Of a stretch of 64,000 nucleotides of DNA, positions 17,055 through 25,862 are shown in pieces (positions within the stretch are counted from its first letter, which is position 1; each line of letters begins with the position of its first letter). The notes beneath the pieces were generated by a model. It was not told the DNA's origin. It worked only from the letters and a program-made list of their open reading frames with translations, and did no database searches. A program made the position numbers and the translations under genes. The stretch is from Actinospineispora acaciae DSM 45401 (lineage in GTDB: Bacteria > Actinomycetota > Actinomycetes > Mycobacteriales > Pseudonocardiaceae), in contig NZ_JIAI01000001.1 of NCBI RefSeq assembly GCF_000620785.1, positions 868,001-932,000 on the forward strand. Reading direction: 5' to 3'.

Positions 17055-17888
17055 GTGTCCGTCTCCCCCGCCGCCGACCCGATCCGAACCGAGCGCCGGC
17101 CTCCCGACCAGATAGTGGTACCCGTGGCCGTCGTGCTGTGCGGCCTGGTGATGGTGCTCGCCGGGATCTTCGCCCTCGGCTGGCCGATGGAGTTCGCCGA
17201 GTTCGTCCGTTTCGACCCCAACGAGCACTTCCTGCACGACGCCGGCGCCTTCCAGATCGGCATCGGCATCGGCCTGCTGCTCGCGCTGGTGTGGCGCGAC
17301 GCGCTTCTCACCACGCTCGCCGCCTTCTGGGTGGCGAACACGGTGCACGCCTACAACCACGTGGCCGACCTGCACCTCGGGGGCCGGCTGTCGGACCCCT
17401 GGTTGCTGGGCACGCTGTCGGCGCTGGCCGCGATCGCGGTGTGGGCTCGGCTGCGCGCCCTCGGCTCTGTCGTCGGGTATGTCCGCCCGGCCATGACACG
17501 GGCGCTGGCCCCGTTTGCGGAGCAGAAGACGGTGGTGCTCACGACCTACCGCGCGAATGGGACGCCGGTGCCCACCGCGGTGAGCGTGGCGGTCGACGGT
17601 GACCGGGCCGTGGTGCGCAGCTTCCAGAAGGCCGGAAAGACACGGCGGCTGCGCAAGAACCCGTCGGTCGAGATCGCCCCGTCCACCGGGCGAGGCGTCC
17701 CGACGGGACCGGCCATTCGCGCGACGGCACGAATCCTGGACGGCGCCGAATCCCGTCGGGCGGCGCACCTGCTACGCCGCAAGTACCCGCTTCTGCACGG
17801 TCTGGTGGTGCCGCTGAGCCACCGCGCCGGGCGAGCGAAACTGGGGCGGACCGTCCATTTCGAGCTGACCCCGGTGGACGCCGCCTGA
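17055..17888 (+). CDS. Membrane protein fused to a PPOX-class F420-dependent oxidoreductase domain
   Basis: The product has 277 residues. Residues about 20-135 hold four hydrophobic segments. Residues about 150-277 are a PPOX-class split-barrel domain of the F420-dependent type (LAPFAEQKTVVLTTYRANGTP, VAVDGDRAVVRSFQKAGKTRRLRKNPSVEIAP). Fusion of a small membrane module to this soluble domain is unusual and would place the flavin/F420 enzyme at the membrane. GTG at 17055 has GGAGG upstream. It is the last gene of the SigJ operon. Confidence 0.8.
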   Translation: MSVSPAADPIRTERRPPDQIVVPVAVVLCGLVMVLAGIFALGWPMEFAEFVRFDPNEHFLHDAGAFQIGIGIGLLLALVWRDALLTTLAAFWVANTVHAYNHVADLHLGGRLSDPWLLGTLSALAAIAVWARLRALGSVVGYVRPAMTRALAPFAEQKTVVLTTYRANGTPVPTAVSVAVDGDRAVVRSFQKAGKTRRLRKNPSVEIAPSTGRGVPTGPAIRATARILDGAESRRAAHLLRRKYPLLHGLVVPLSHRAGRAKLGRTVHFELTPVDAA

Positions 17889-17912
17889 TCGCGGTGGTGC
17901 GGGGGCGCGGCG

Positions 17913-18254
17913 TCAGTTCTCCTTGTGATAGGCCTCGAGCAGATCGGCCGGAATGCGGCCGCGGTCGGACACCTTCATGCCGCGCTTGCGAGCCCATTCC
18001 CGAATCGCCTGGTTCTGGTCCCGATCGACGGCCGTGCGCCGCGCCCCGCCCGATGCCGCACCACCGGAGCGGCGCCGACCACCGGGTCGCCGGGCGGCCG
18101 CCACATACGACCGCAGCGCTTCCCGCAACTTGCCTGCATTACCGCTCGACAGATCAATCTCGTAGTTCTTGCCGTCCAGCCCGAACTGAACCGTCTCGTC
18201 GGCCTTGTCTCCGCTCAGGTCGTCGACCAGCGAAACCGTGACCTTCTGCGCCAT
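17913..18254 (-). CDS. lsr2: Lsr2 nucleoid-associated protein
   Basis: The 113-residue protein has the Lsr2 N-terminal oligomerisation domain ([33 protein letters not shown] in two strands and a helix), a basic linker (RRPGGRRRS), and the C-terminal DNA-binding domain ([20 protein letters not shown]) with the RGR minor-groove hook. It silences AT-rich and foreign DNA in actinobacteria. It ends 24 bp from the convergent PPOX gene. Confidence 0.95.
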   Translation of the reverse strand: MAQKVTVSLVDDLSGDKADETVQFGLDGKNYEIDLSSGNAGKLREALRSYVAAARRPGGRRRSGGAASGGARRTAVDRDQNQAIREWARKRGMKVSDRGRIPADLLEAYHKEN

Positions 18255-18662
18255 CTCAGCGGCCCTCCATACAACTCGACCCGTTCACGTTGCGCCCCTC
18301 CCGCGGCCCACCCCAACTGAGCCGACGCCACGATAAACCCCATTCAGCGCATCTGTCGAATCACCCATCCACAAATCACACCACCACAACACATCGGCAC
18401 TCCGACTCGGTGACTCGAGTGCCCTGTGTTCCACACTCGCTGCGGTGCCGAGGACCCTCGTCACACTCGCCGAACGGATCGACAAAATGGCCGGCAGGCG
18501 ATGGGAAACACTGTTGGGATAAGGTTGCGTTGTCCGTCGTCGAACGAACCGGGAGGTGAGACCCGTTACCGCCAGTTCAGGCTGGGCGCTCTCGGCTCAC
18601 GGCCGCGCGGTCCGCGCGAGGTAGCCGGGCGAGAGCGTCCACGGCATCGCAAAGGCGCTCTC
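18255..18662. other. 408-bp non-coding spacer between lsr2 and the PrmC-like gene
   Basis: This stretch is visibly less GC-rich than its neighbours, especially 18330-18400, and holds no convincing gene on either strand. It must contain the lsr2 promoter and probably that of the PrmC-like gene. A short palindrome ACTCGAGT is near 18413. No clear tRNA, riboswitch or terminator is seen. Confidence 0.5.
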
Positions 18663-19466
18663 ATGTCAGCTTTCTCGTCCGCACAGTCCCCACAGTCGCC
18701 GGCGATCGTCGCCAGGCTGCGGGCGTCCGGCTGTGTCTTCGCCGAAGAAGAAGCCCTGTTGCTGGCCGGCGCGGCGGCCACTCCGGATGATCTTGCGGCG
18801 ATGGTGGACCGCCGGGTCAGCGGCGTGCCGCTCGAGCACGTGCTGGGCTGGGCGGAGTTCGCCGGCCTGCGGGTCGCCGTCGAGCCCGGCGTCTTCGTGC
18901 CCCGTCGCCGTACCGAGTTCCTCGTTGAACAGGCGGCCGCGCTCGCCGAACGCCGGCCCCGCGCCGTGGTCGTCGACCTGTGCTGCGGCTGCGGCGCCGT
19001 CGGCCTGGCGGTGGCCGCGCGGGCGCCCTCGGTCGAGCTGCATGCCGTCGACATCGACCCGGGCGCGGTTCGGTGCGCCCGCCGGAACCTGGCGGAGGTG
19101 GGTGGCCGGGTGTACGAGGGTGACCTTTACCGCCCGTTGCCGGCCGAGCTGAAGGGCCGGGTCGCCGTCGTGGTGGCCAATGCGCCGTACGTTCCCACCG
19201 ATTCGATCGGGCTGATGCCCCCGGAGGCCCGGGAACACGAGCCCAGGGTGGCGCTGGACGGCGGGGCGGACGGGCTCGACATCGTGCGGAAAGTGATCGC
19301 CCCGGCGCGCGGCTGGCTGGCGCCGGGCGGTTGCGTGCTCGTCGAGTCCGGCGAGCGCCAGGCGCCCCGGGTCGTCGAGGCATTCGCGAACGGCGGCCTA
19401 TTGCCGCGCGTCGCCGCGTCCGACGAACTGGCGGCGACGGTCGTCATCGGAACAATGCCGACCTGA
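18663..19466 (+). CDS. PrmC-related protein N5-glutamine methyltransferase of unknown substrate
   Basis: The 267-residue SAM methyltransferase resembles HemK/PrmC. SAM motif I is VVDLCCGCGAVGLAVAARAP near residue 105, followed by the acidic motif HAVDIDPGAV. The catalytic NPPY of PrmC is NAPY here (VVANAPYVPTDSIGLMPPEAR), as in a separate actinobacterial subfamily annotated as putative protein-(glutamine-N5) methyltransferases. It is therefore probably not the release-factor enzyme. ATG at 18663 has weak AAAGG upstream. Confidence 0.82.
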   Translation: MSAFSSAQSPQSPAIVARLRASGCVFAEEEALLLAGAAATPDDLAAMVDRRVSGVPLEHVLGWAEFAGLRVAVEPGVFVPRRRTEFLVEQAAALAERRPRAVVVDLCCGCGAVGLAVAARAPSVELHAVDIDPGAVRCARRNLAEVGGRVYEGDLYRPLPAELKGRVAVVVANAPYVPTDSIGLMPPEAREHEPRVALDGGADGLDIVRKVIAPARGWLAPGGCVLVESGERQAPRVVEAFANGGLLPRVAASDELAATVVIGTMPT

Positions 19467-19489
19467 ACGCGAACAAAGAAACTCATGCC

Positions 19490-19506
19490 GTCTACACAAT
19501 ATAGAC
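19490..19506. promoter_or_regulatory. GntR-regulon candidate operator, site A
   Basis: The sequence GTCTACACAATATAGAC has arms GTCTA and TAGAC. It aligns with three other 17-bp sites at 20368, 24909 and 31884. It lies between the 3' ends of the PrmC-like and GntR genes, so its role is unclear. Confidence 0.45.
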
Positions 19507-19548
19507 AATCGGTGGACACGCGAACCGCCAATGATATGAGCGGTGGTG

Positions 19549-20235
19549 TCAGGAGTTGTGCTGGGCGGTGTACGCCTCGCGCAGCTTGGCCGCGTGCAGG
19601 ATGTGCTCGGCCATGCAACGGCGGGCGTCATACGGGTCACGCCGCTCGATGGCATCGATGATCCGCGCATGGTCGCCGGCCAGCGAGCGGGCGTTCTTGG
19701 GGTCCGCCCAGATGGTGATCCGAGGCGGGATGTACGACCACAGCGACGCCGCCTGCACGGCCACCAGTGAGGACCCCGAGTCGTAGATGGCGAAGTGCAA
19801 TGCGCGGTTGAGCAGGGACAGTTGCGACTTGTCCTCGCTCTCCAGCGCGCTGTTCAGGTTCTCGTGGGCGGTGTGGATGCGCTCCAGCGCCGCGTCGTTC
19901 ATGCGTTCCACGGCGAGCGAGGTGGCCAGGCCCTCGATCTCCGACCGGAGCAGGTAGAGGTCGCGCACCTCAGGCACGGACATGTCCTTCACCGTGGCGC
20001 CCCGGTGCGCCTCGTAGGCCAGCGTCCCCTCCGCCTCCAGCAGCCGGAACGCCTCCCGCACCGGGGTCGGGCTCACCCCGTACCGCTTCGCCACCTCGAC
20101 CTGGCGCAGCGACTGGCCCGGGTGGACAGTGCCCTCGGCGATCTCCCGCCGCAGCCTGTCCAGAACATAGGCCGTCTTGCTCAGCGGAGGGCCGTCGGAA
20201 GTCCCCCGAGCGGCGGGCTGGGGCAACGTCGGCAC
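19549..20235 (-). CDS. GntR/FCD family transcriptional regulator of the selenoprotein island
   Basis: The 228-residue protein has a winged HTH at about 22-85 (VLDRLRREIAEGTVHPGQSL, VAKRYGVSPTPVREAFRLL) and an FCD domain at about 90-215 with metal-type residues (LRSEIEGLATSLAVERM, NRALHFAIYDSG, GDHARIIDAIERRD). GTG at 20235 has AGAGGTGGAG upstream. It is divergent from the MHS transporter. Four related 17-bp palindromes occur in this island and nowhere else noticed, so this is the likely regulator of the transporter, the ThDP operon and the UGSC/second importer pair; this is inference. Confidence 0.87.
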   Translation of the reverse strand: MPTLPQPAARGTSDGPPLSKTAYVLDRLRREIAEGTVHPGQSLRQVEVAKRYGVSPTPVREAFRLLEAEGTLAYEAHRGATVKDMSVPEVRDLYLLRSEIEGLATSLAVERMNDAALERIHTAHENLNSALESEDKSQLSLLNRALHFAIYDSGSSLVAVQAASLWSYIPPRITIWADPKNARSLAGDHARIIDAIERRDPYDARRCMAEHILHAAKLREAYTAQHNS

Positions 20236-20367
20236 GTCTCCACCTCTCGGTATTCACCCTGGTTCAGGGCACTGACCAGCATAGTCTAGCGCCAGCGGGG
20301 ATCACTCGGCCCGCGTGCGACCCGCGCGGCGGGTTGTTTCGCCATGCCACTAGCCCCGGACCGGAAC

Positions 20368-20384
20368 GTCAATATAATATCGAA
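20368..20384. promoter_or_regulatory. GntR-regulon candidate operator, site B
   Basis: GTCAATATAATATCGAA lies 28 bp upstream of the MHS transporter ATG in a strongly AT-rich spot. Thirteen of 17 positions match the four-site consensus GTCTATAGAATATAGAC. Confidence 0.5.
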
Positions 20385-20412
20385 TTCACCCGCCAGTCGT
20401 AAGGAGCCGGGC

Positions 20413-21699
20413 ATGGCCGACGCCGCCACCGCCGACCCCACCGCGAGCAGAATGGGCGGCCGGGCGGTCATCGCCGGCGCCATCGGGAACTTCATCGAGT
20501 GGTACGACTACGCGGTCTACGGCTACCTGGCCGGGACGATCGCGACGCTGTTCTTCCCGGCGGGCGACCGGCTGGCGGCGCTGCTGTCCACGTTCGCGGT
20601 GTTCGCCCTGGGGTTCGTGATCCGCCCGCTCGGCGCCGTGGTGTTCGGCCACCTCGGCGACCGGATCGGCCGGCGGCCCGCGCTGTCCGCCGCGATCATC
20701 CTGATGGGCCTGGCCACGTTCGCCATCGGCGTGCTGCCGACCTACGCCCAGATCGGCGCGTTCGCGCCCGCGCTGCTGGTGCTGGCCCGGCTGGCGCAGG
20801 GGTTCTCGGCGGGCGGCGAGTGGGGCGGTTCGGCCGCCTTCCTGGTCGAGCACGCTCCCCCGGGCCGGCGCGCGTTCTTCGGCAGCTGGCACCAGTTCGG
20901 GGTGGTCGGCGGGCTGCTCGCCGGGGCGTCGTTCACCGCGCTGCTGCCGGTGCTGCTCGGGGACGTGAGGTCGGGGTGGCGGATTCCGTTCCTGGTAGGG
21001 CTCGCGCTGGCCGCGATCGGCCTGTACGTGCGGCTGAGGATCGCCGAGACTCCCAGCTTCCGGGCGCTGGAGCGGACCGGGGAGGTGGCGCACGCCCCGC
21101 TGCGGGAGGCGGTGCGCGGCAACCGCCTGGCCACCCTGACCGCGTTCGGGATCGCGCTGCTGCCCGGGGTGGCCTTCTACGCGACCCTGGTGTACGTGCC
21201 GACCTATTTGGTCGAGGTGGTCGGGCTGTCCAGCGGGTGGGCGCTGTCCGCGACTGTGGTCGCGCTGGTGACCACCTTGCTGTTCACGCCGGTGATGGGC
21301 GCGCTGTCCGACCGGGTCGGCAGGCGGCCGATGCTGATCGCCGCCGGGGTGGGCTACGTGGTGCTGACCTATCCGGTGTTCCTGCTGCTGGCGCAGCGCG
21401 CGTTCGGGGCGGTGCTGGCGGCCGAGGTGCTGATCGGGCTGCTGTTTGCGGTGCTCGGCAGCGTGCTGCCGGCGACGCTGGTCGAGCTGTTCCCGACCCA
21501 GGTGCGCTACAGCGCGCTGTCCATCGGCTACAACTTCTCGGTGGCGGTGTTCGGCGGCACCGCCCCGTTCCTGGCGACGTTCCTGGTGGCGGTCACCGGC
21601 AGCCGCGCGTCACCGAGCTTCCTGGTGATCGCCGGCGGGTTGGTCTCGCTGGTGATCGCCTTCCGGATGCGCGAGACCTTCCGAGCTCCGCTCGGGTAG
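20413..21699 (+). CDS. MHS-type major facilitator transporter
   Basis: The 428-residue transporter has 12 membrane segments and metabolite:H+ symporter family signatures: GNFIEWYDYAVYGYLAGTIA near residue 24, RPLGAVVFGHLGDRIGRRPA, GFSAGGEWGGSAAFLVEHAP, and ALSDRVGRRPMLI. Members carry proline, betaine, citrate or aromatic acids. ATG at 20413 has AAGGAG 6 nt upstream. It is divergent from the GntR regulator, with candidate operator B before it. Its last 90 bases overlap the 3' end of the opposing MmgE/PrpD gene. Confidence 0.88.
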   Translation: MADAATADPTASRMGGRAVIAGAIGNFIEWYDYAVYGYLAGTIATLFFPAGDRLAALLSTFAVFALGFVIRPLGAVVFGHLGDRIGRRPALSAAIILMGLATFAIGVLPTYAQIGAFAPALLVLARLAQGFSAGGEWGGSAAFLVEHAPPGRRAFFGSWHQFGVVGGLLAGASFTALLPVLLGDVRSGWRIPFLVGLALAAIGLYVRLRIAETPSFRALERTGEVAHAPLREAVRGNRLATLTAFGIALLPGVAFYATLVYVPTYLVEVVGLSSGWALSATVVALVTTLLFTPVMGALSDRVGRRPMLIAAGVGYVVLTYPVFLLLAQRAFGAVLAAEVLIGLLFAVLGSVLPATLVELFPTQVRYSALSIGYNFSVAVFGGTAPFLATFLVAVTGSRASPSFLVIAGGLVSLVIAFRMRETFRAPLG

Positions 21700-23118
21700 C
21701 CGCTCGGACGGCACAGAGATCGCGGCCATCGCGGCGGTGAACTCCGACGCCGACGGTGCCGCCGGCAGGCCGCGCAGGCTGGACAGCAGCCGCTCGCTGG
21801 TCGCCTGGTCGGCCAGCCGCCGGGCGCCGCCGAGGAACTTGGCGTCCAGGTCGCCCGTCGACATCGGGTTGCCCAGGCTGCCCGCGTTGTGCCGGACGTG
21901 CTGTTCGTGGCGGGTGCCGTCGTCCAGCTCGATGCGCACGCCGCCGGGGAACGCGCTGGGGTACTCGTCGTACTCCAGCACCTGGTAGTCGACCCGGCGG
22001 GCGATGTCCAGCACCCGCTGGTCGCGCAGCCGGTCGGCGCGGTAGCTGTCCAGCTCGAGGCCTCCGTCGACCACGGTGAGCGCCAGCGAGAACGGCAGGC
22101 TGAACCGGGCGTCGTAGACGGTGCGCGGGGCGCGCTTGGTCTCCAGCGGGTCGCACACCAGGTGCAGGTACGCCGACGGCACCAGCGCGGTGAGCCGGCG
22201 GATCCGGCCGGTGTCCGAGGGCCGCAGCCCCAGCCGCTCGCGCAGCGCGCGCCAGGCGTCCACCGGGGCGTGGATGCAATGGCCGGCCGGGTACGGCTTC
22301 GGCGCCACCCGGGTGCCCACCCACTCCCAGCCCAGGCCGTCCAGCGCGCTCGACGCGCCCTCCGGGGTCAGGTCGACGCCGGCGAACGAGCGATACACCC
22401 CGGACGGGCCCTCCAGCACCGTCGCCGGGCCGGTGGCGCCGCAGCGGGCCAGGCGCACGGCGGTGACCGCCGCGTTCGCCGCCCAGCCCGGGTGCATCTG
22501 CTTGGCGTCCGAGCCGTCGGAGAGGTACTCCATCAGGCCGGAGGCCATGCTGCCGGCCAGCCCGGCGGCGTTGACCGCCTCGGCCCGTCCCACGCCCAGC
22601 AGCCGGCAGGCCACGGCGGTCGCGGCGAAGATGCCGATGATCGCGGTCGGGTGGAAGCCGCGCTTCTGCAGCCGCCCCTCGGCCAGCACGCCCAGCCGGG
22701 CGGCCACCTCGTAGCCGATCACGCCGGCGGCCACGATGTCCCGACCGGTCGCGCCGGTCTCCTCGCCCAGCGCCAGCGCGGTCGGCGCGACCACCACGCT
22801 CGGATGGATCATGGTCGCGGGGTGCGTGTCGTCGTAGTCCATGCCGTGCGCGAGCATGCCGTTGGCCAGGCAGGCGTCGGTGGCCCTGGCGCGCAGGCCG
22901 CCGCTGGCCCAGACCGACGCCGGACCCGGGGCGGGGTCCGCGCGCACCAGCCGGGCGCCCGCCGTGCCCAGGTCGAAGCTCGCGCACGCCAGCGCCACCC
23001 CGACCGTGTCCAGGAAGCGCCCGGCCGCCCACTCCAGCAGGTCGTCGGGCACGGCGGCGCTCGGGTGGCCGAGCGCGAAGTCCATGATCCGCGCGCTCAG
23101 CGCGGGCTCGGTAGCCAC
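21610..23118 (-). CDS. MmgE/PrpD family protein
   Basis: The 502-residue protein has the MmgE/PrpD all-helical domain (LDTVGVALACASFDLGTA, GMDYDDTHPATMIHPS, GFHPTAIIGIFAATAVACRLLG, SDAKQMHPGWAANAAVTAVRLA) and the C-terminal sandwich domain (SLPFSLALTVVDGG, FPGGVRIELDDGT). Relatives are 2-methylcitrate dehydratase, aconitate decarboxylase and iminodisuccinate epimerase. The GTG start shares one base with the ThDP enzyme stop. The tail is about 30 residues longer than usual and is encoded opposite the end of the MHS transporter. Substrate unknown. Confidence 0.87.
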   Translation of the reverse strand: MATEPALSARIMDFALGHPSAAVPDDLLEWAAGRFLDTVGVALACASFDLGTAGARLVRADPAPGPASVWASGGLRARATDACLANGMLAHGMDYDDTHPATMIHPSVVVAPTALALGEETGATGRDIVAAGVIGYEVAARLGVLAEGRLQKRGFHPTAIIGIFAATAVACRLLGVGRAEAVNAAGLAGSMASGLMEYLSDGSDAKQMHPGWAANAAVTAVRLARCGATGPATVLEGPSGVYRSFAGVDLTPEGASSALDGLGWEWVGTRVAPKPYPAGHCIHAPVDAWRALRERLGLRPSDTGRIRRLTALVPSAYLHLVCDPLETKRAPRTVYDARFSLPFSLALTVVDGGLELDSYRADRLRDQRVLDIARRVDYQVLEYDEYPSAFPGGVRIELDDGTRHEQHVRHNAGSLGNPMSTGDLDAKFLGGARRLADQATSERLLSSLRGLPAAPSASEFTAAMAAISVPSERLPERSSEGLAHPEGDHQRDQPAGDHQEAR

Positions 23119-24881
23119 TAGAACGGCGGGTTGTCGAGGCCGCGGTGGTCGAAGTGCGAGGGATACCGATAGTGGATCGACCGGTATCCCGGCGACTCGG
23201 GGTCGATGTCCACGTCGATGATCGTCGGCCGGCCGGCGGACAGCGCCTCCTTCACCGCCGGCTTGATCTCGTCGGGACTCCTGACGGTGACCCCGTTCGC
23301 GCCCAGCACCCGTCCCCAGGCCGCGAAGTCCACCCGGTGCGGCGCGCCGGACTCGGCGTCCACGTAGTCGGTCAGCGAGTGCCGGCCGTAGAACTTGATC
23401 ATCTGCTCCCGCTCGATCTGCAGCGTCGAGTTGTTCAGCACGATCACCACGATCGGCAGCCCCTGCTCGGCGGCGGTGAGCATGGCCGATCCGGTCATCA
23501 CGAACGAGCCGTCGCCGACCAGCACGACCGTCGGCTGCTCCGGGCGGGCCAGCGCGGCCCCGATCGCGCCCGGCACCGTCCAGCCCATCCGGTGGAACGC
23601 GCCGGAGTGGATGTAGTGCCTGCTCAGCGCGCGCAGGAACGGCGGGCCGAAGGACAGCGAGTGCCCGGTGTCGAACAGCACGTTCGCCTGGGGCGCCTGC
23701 TCCTCGACCACGTCGGAGACGTCGCTGAACACCCGGGCGTAGCCCATCGGCGCCGAGTCGTCCACGCGCAGCGGCTGGACCTGCTCGTGCCACTCCCGCC
23801 GCAGCTCGTCGAGCCGGTCCAGCCACGGCGTGCGGTCCGCCTGCCGGTGCCGGCCGAGCGCGTCGACCAGGCCGGTGATGGCCGAGCGGGCGTCCGAGAC
23901 GATCGCCACCTCCGCCGGGTAGACCCTGGCCAGCTCGCCCTCGTCGATGTCGATGTGCACCAGCTTGGTGCTGCCGGGGATGTCGTGCAGGCTCCAGCCG
24001 CCGGTGTCGATGTCGCCGAACCGGGTGCCGATCCCGATCAGCACGTCGCACTCGCGGGCGGCCTGGTTGGCCTGCCCGGTGCCGGCGCGCCCGACGCAGC
24101 CGAGCGAGAGCCGGTGGTCCTCGGGCAGCGCGCCCTTGCCGGGCACGGCGGTCTCGACCGGGATGTCGAACCGCTCGGCCAGGGTGGCCAGCTCGTCCCA
24201 GGCTCGGGCGTTGTGGATGCCGCTGCTCACGCTGAGCAGCGGGCGTTGCGCCGTCGAGATCAGCGCGGCCGCACGCTCGATCGCCTCCGGGTCGGGGCCC
24301 GGGCGGCTCACCGTGGTCCAGCGCGCCAGGTCGGGCAGCTCGCGGACCTCGATCTCGGTGTGCTGGATGTCGAACGGGAGCTGCACCACCACCGGGCCGG
24401 GGCGCCCGCTGATCGCCGTCTTGTACGCCCGGGAGATCATCTCCAGCGCGGTGTCCGGCCTGGTCACGCTGAAGGACTGCTTGGTCACCGGCTTGAGGGT
24501 GAGCGGCCACTCCTCGGGGCCGTACCGGTAGTACTCCTCGATGCCGCCCCGCCCGTACCACTGGGTGGCCCCGCCGCCGGCGAGCACGAGCAGCGCCGAG
24601 GAGTCGAAGAACGCCGAGGCCACCGCCGGGGTGATGTTGGCGTTGCCCGGGCCGACCGAGGTGGTGACCACCGCCATCGGCGGCTGCCGGCGGGTCCGCC
24701 AGTAGCAGTCCGCCATGTGCACGGCGTGGTCCTCGCTGCGGCTGGCCACCGTCTTGATGGACGTCTCGTGGACCAGGGCGTCGAGCAGCGCCCAGTTCCC
24801 GTGGCCGTTGTAGCCGAAGCAGAACTCGGTGCCCGCTCCTTCGAGGGCCTTCGCGATCGCCGTGGCTACCCGCACGCGCAC
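23118..24881 (-). CDS. Thiamine diphosphate-dependent enzyme, acetolactate synthase-like
   Basis: The 587-residue enzyme has the three ThDP domains of the acetohydroxyacid synthase/benzoylformate decarboxylase family. The catalytic Glu50 is in ASRSEDHAVHMAD. The ThDP-Mg motif runs from VGDGSFVMTGS to VLNNSTLQIE near residues 440-475. The central domain has PLLSVSSGIHNARAW. It would ligate or decarboxylate a 2-oxo acid. GTG at 24881 has GGAGGT upstream. It is cotranscribed with MmgE/PrpD and follows the reductase by 51 bp, with candidate operator C in that gap. Confidence 0.88.
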   Translation of the reverse strand: MRVRVATAIAKALEGAGTEFCFGYNGHGNWALLDALVHETSIKTVASRSEDHAVHMADCYWRTRRQPPMAVVTTSVGPGNANITPAVASAFFDSSALLVLAGGGATQWYGRGGIEEYYRYGPEEWPLTLKPVTKQSFSVTRPDTALEMISRAYKTAISGRPGPVVVQLPFDIQHTEIEVRELPDLARWTTVSRPGPDPEAIERAAALISTAQRPLLSVSSGIHNARAWDELATLAERFDIPVETAVPGKGALPEDHRLSLGCVGRAGTGQANQAARECDVLIGIGTRFGDIDTGGWSLHDIPGSTKLVHIDIDEGELARVYPAEVAIVSDARSAITGLVDALGRHRQADRTPWLDRLDELRREWHEQVQPLRVDDSAPMGYARVFSDVSDVVEEQAPQANVLFDTGHSLSFGPPFLRALSRHYIHSGAFHRMGWTVPGAIGAALARPEQPTVVLVGDGSFVMTGSAMLTAAEQGLPIVVIVLNNSTLQIEREQMIKFYGRHSLTDYVDAESGAPHRVDFAAWGRVLGANGVTVRSPDEIKPAVKEALSAGRPTIIDVDIDPESPGYRSIHYRYPSHFDHRGLDNPPF

Positions 24882-24908
24882 AGTTGACCTCCGTTTTTGT
24901 GTCCGATG

Positions 24909-24925
24909 GTGTATAGAATATTGGC
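24909..24925. promoter_or_regulatory. GntR-regulon candidate operator, site C
   Basis: GTGTATAGAATATTGGC lies 27 bp before the ThDP enzyme start and matches the four-site consensus at 14 of 17 positions. It suggests a second promoter inside the long minus-strand gene run. Confidence 0.45.
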
Positions 24926-24932
24926 TAGCCGG

Positions 24933-25862
24933 TCAGTCGTCTTCGCCCCTGTCGAGGTAACGGTGCGCGGCCAGCGCCGCGGTCGCGCCGTCGCCGGCCG
25001 CCGTGATCGCCTGGGACGCCGAGTCGGCCCGGATGTCCCCGGCGGCGAACAGGCCGGGCAGCCCGGTGCGCATCCCGCCGTCGGTCGCCACCCTGCCGTC
25101 GTCGTCGAGCGTGAGCAGCTCGCGCAGGAAGTCGGTCCTCGGCCGCAGCCCGATGTAGACGAACACGCCCGCGACCGCGTCCTCGACCACCTCTCCCCCG
25201 GCGACCCGCGTCCTGACCGCGCCCACCACCTCGTCGCCGAGCACCTCCTCGACGACCGACTCCGCGCGCACCTCGATGGCCGGGTGTTCGAGCACCCGGG
25301 TGCGGTAGGTGTGCTGGCCGCCGAGCTCGCGGCCCCGGTGGAACAGCAGCACCCGCTCCACGTGGTTGGTCAGCTCCAGCACCTCCAGCAGCGCGGAGTC
25401 GCCGCCGCCGACCACCGCGACGGTCTTGCCCCGGTGCAGCGGCCCGTCGCAGGTCGCGCAGTCGGACACCCCGCGGCCGTGCAGCCGGTCCGCCCCTGGC
25501 ACGTCCAGCCGGCGCGCCTCGGAGCCGGTGGCGACGATGACGGCCGAGGCCTGGATCTCCCCCGCGCCGGTCGAGGCCACCCAGCCGCCGTCGGACTGGG
25601 TGATCTTCTCCAGCGAGCCGGGCAGGCACTCCACGCCGGCGTTGAGCGCCTGCTCCTGCAGCATCGGGCACAGGTCGTAGCCGGGCACGCCCTCGGGGAA
25701 ACCGGGGAAGTCCTCGATTCGGCCCACGCTGATCAGGTGGCCACCGCCGGCGACCTCGTCGCCGAGCAGCAGGCCGGTCTTCCGGCCGTTGCGCGCCGAG
25801 AACAGCCCCGCCGTCAGCCCGGCCATCCCGCCGCCGGCAACCAATACCTCGAAACCGCTCAC
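24933..25862 (-). CDS. Thioredoxin reductase-like FAD/NAD(P) oxidoreductase
   Basis: The 309-residue flavoprotein has an FAD motif near the N-terminus (VLVAGGGMAGLTAGLFSARN), the redox-active disulfide CATC in SDCATCDGPLHRGKT near residue 135, an NAD(P) motif VAVVGGGDSALLEVLEL, and the late FAD motif GLFAAGDIRADSASQAI. The layout is that of low-molecular-weight thioredoxin reductase, though no thioredoxin gene is adjacent. GTG at 25862 shares one base with the ATPase stop. Its place in the selenoprotein operon suggests it supplies reducing equivalents, directly or through thioredoxin, to the UGSC selenoenzyme; this is inference. Confidence 0.88.
   Translation of the reverse strand: MSGFEVLVAGGGMAGLTAGLFSARNGRKTGLLLGDEVAGGGHLISVGRIEDFPGFPEGVPGYDLCPMLQEQALNAGVECLPGSLEKITQSDGGWVASTGAGEIQASAVIVATGSEARRLDVPGADRLHGRGVSDCATCDGPLHRGKTVAVVGGGDSALLEVLELTNHVERVLLFHRGRELGGQHTYRTRVLEHPAIEVRAESVVEEVLGDEVVGAVRTRVAGGEVVEDAVAGVFVYIGLRPRTDFLRELLTLDDDGRVATDGGMRTGLPGLFAAGDIRADSASQAITAAGDGATAALAAHRYLDRGEDD

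Noticed and set aside
18285..18485. 66-residue minus-strand ORF upstream of lsr2
   Set aside because: No ribosome site, no recognisable domain and unusual composition in a non-coding spacer.
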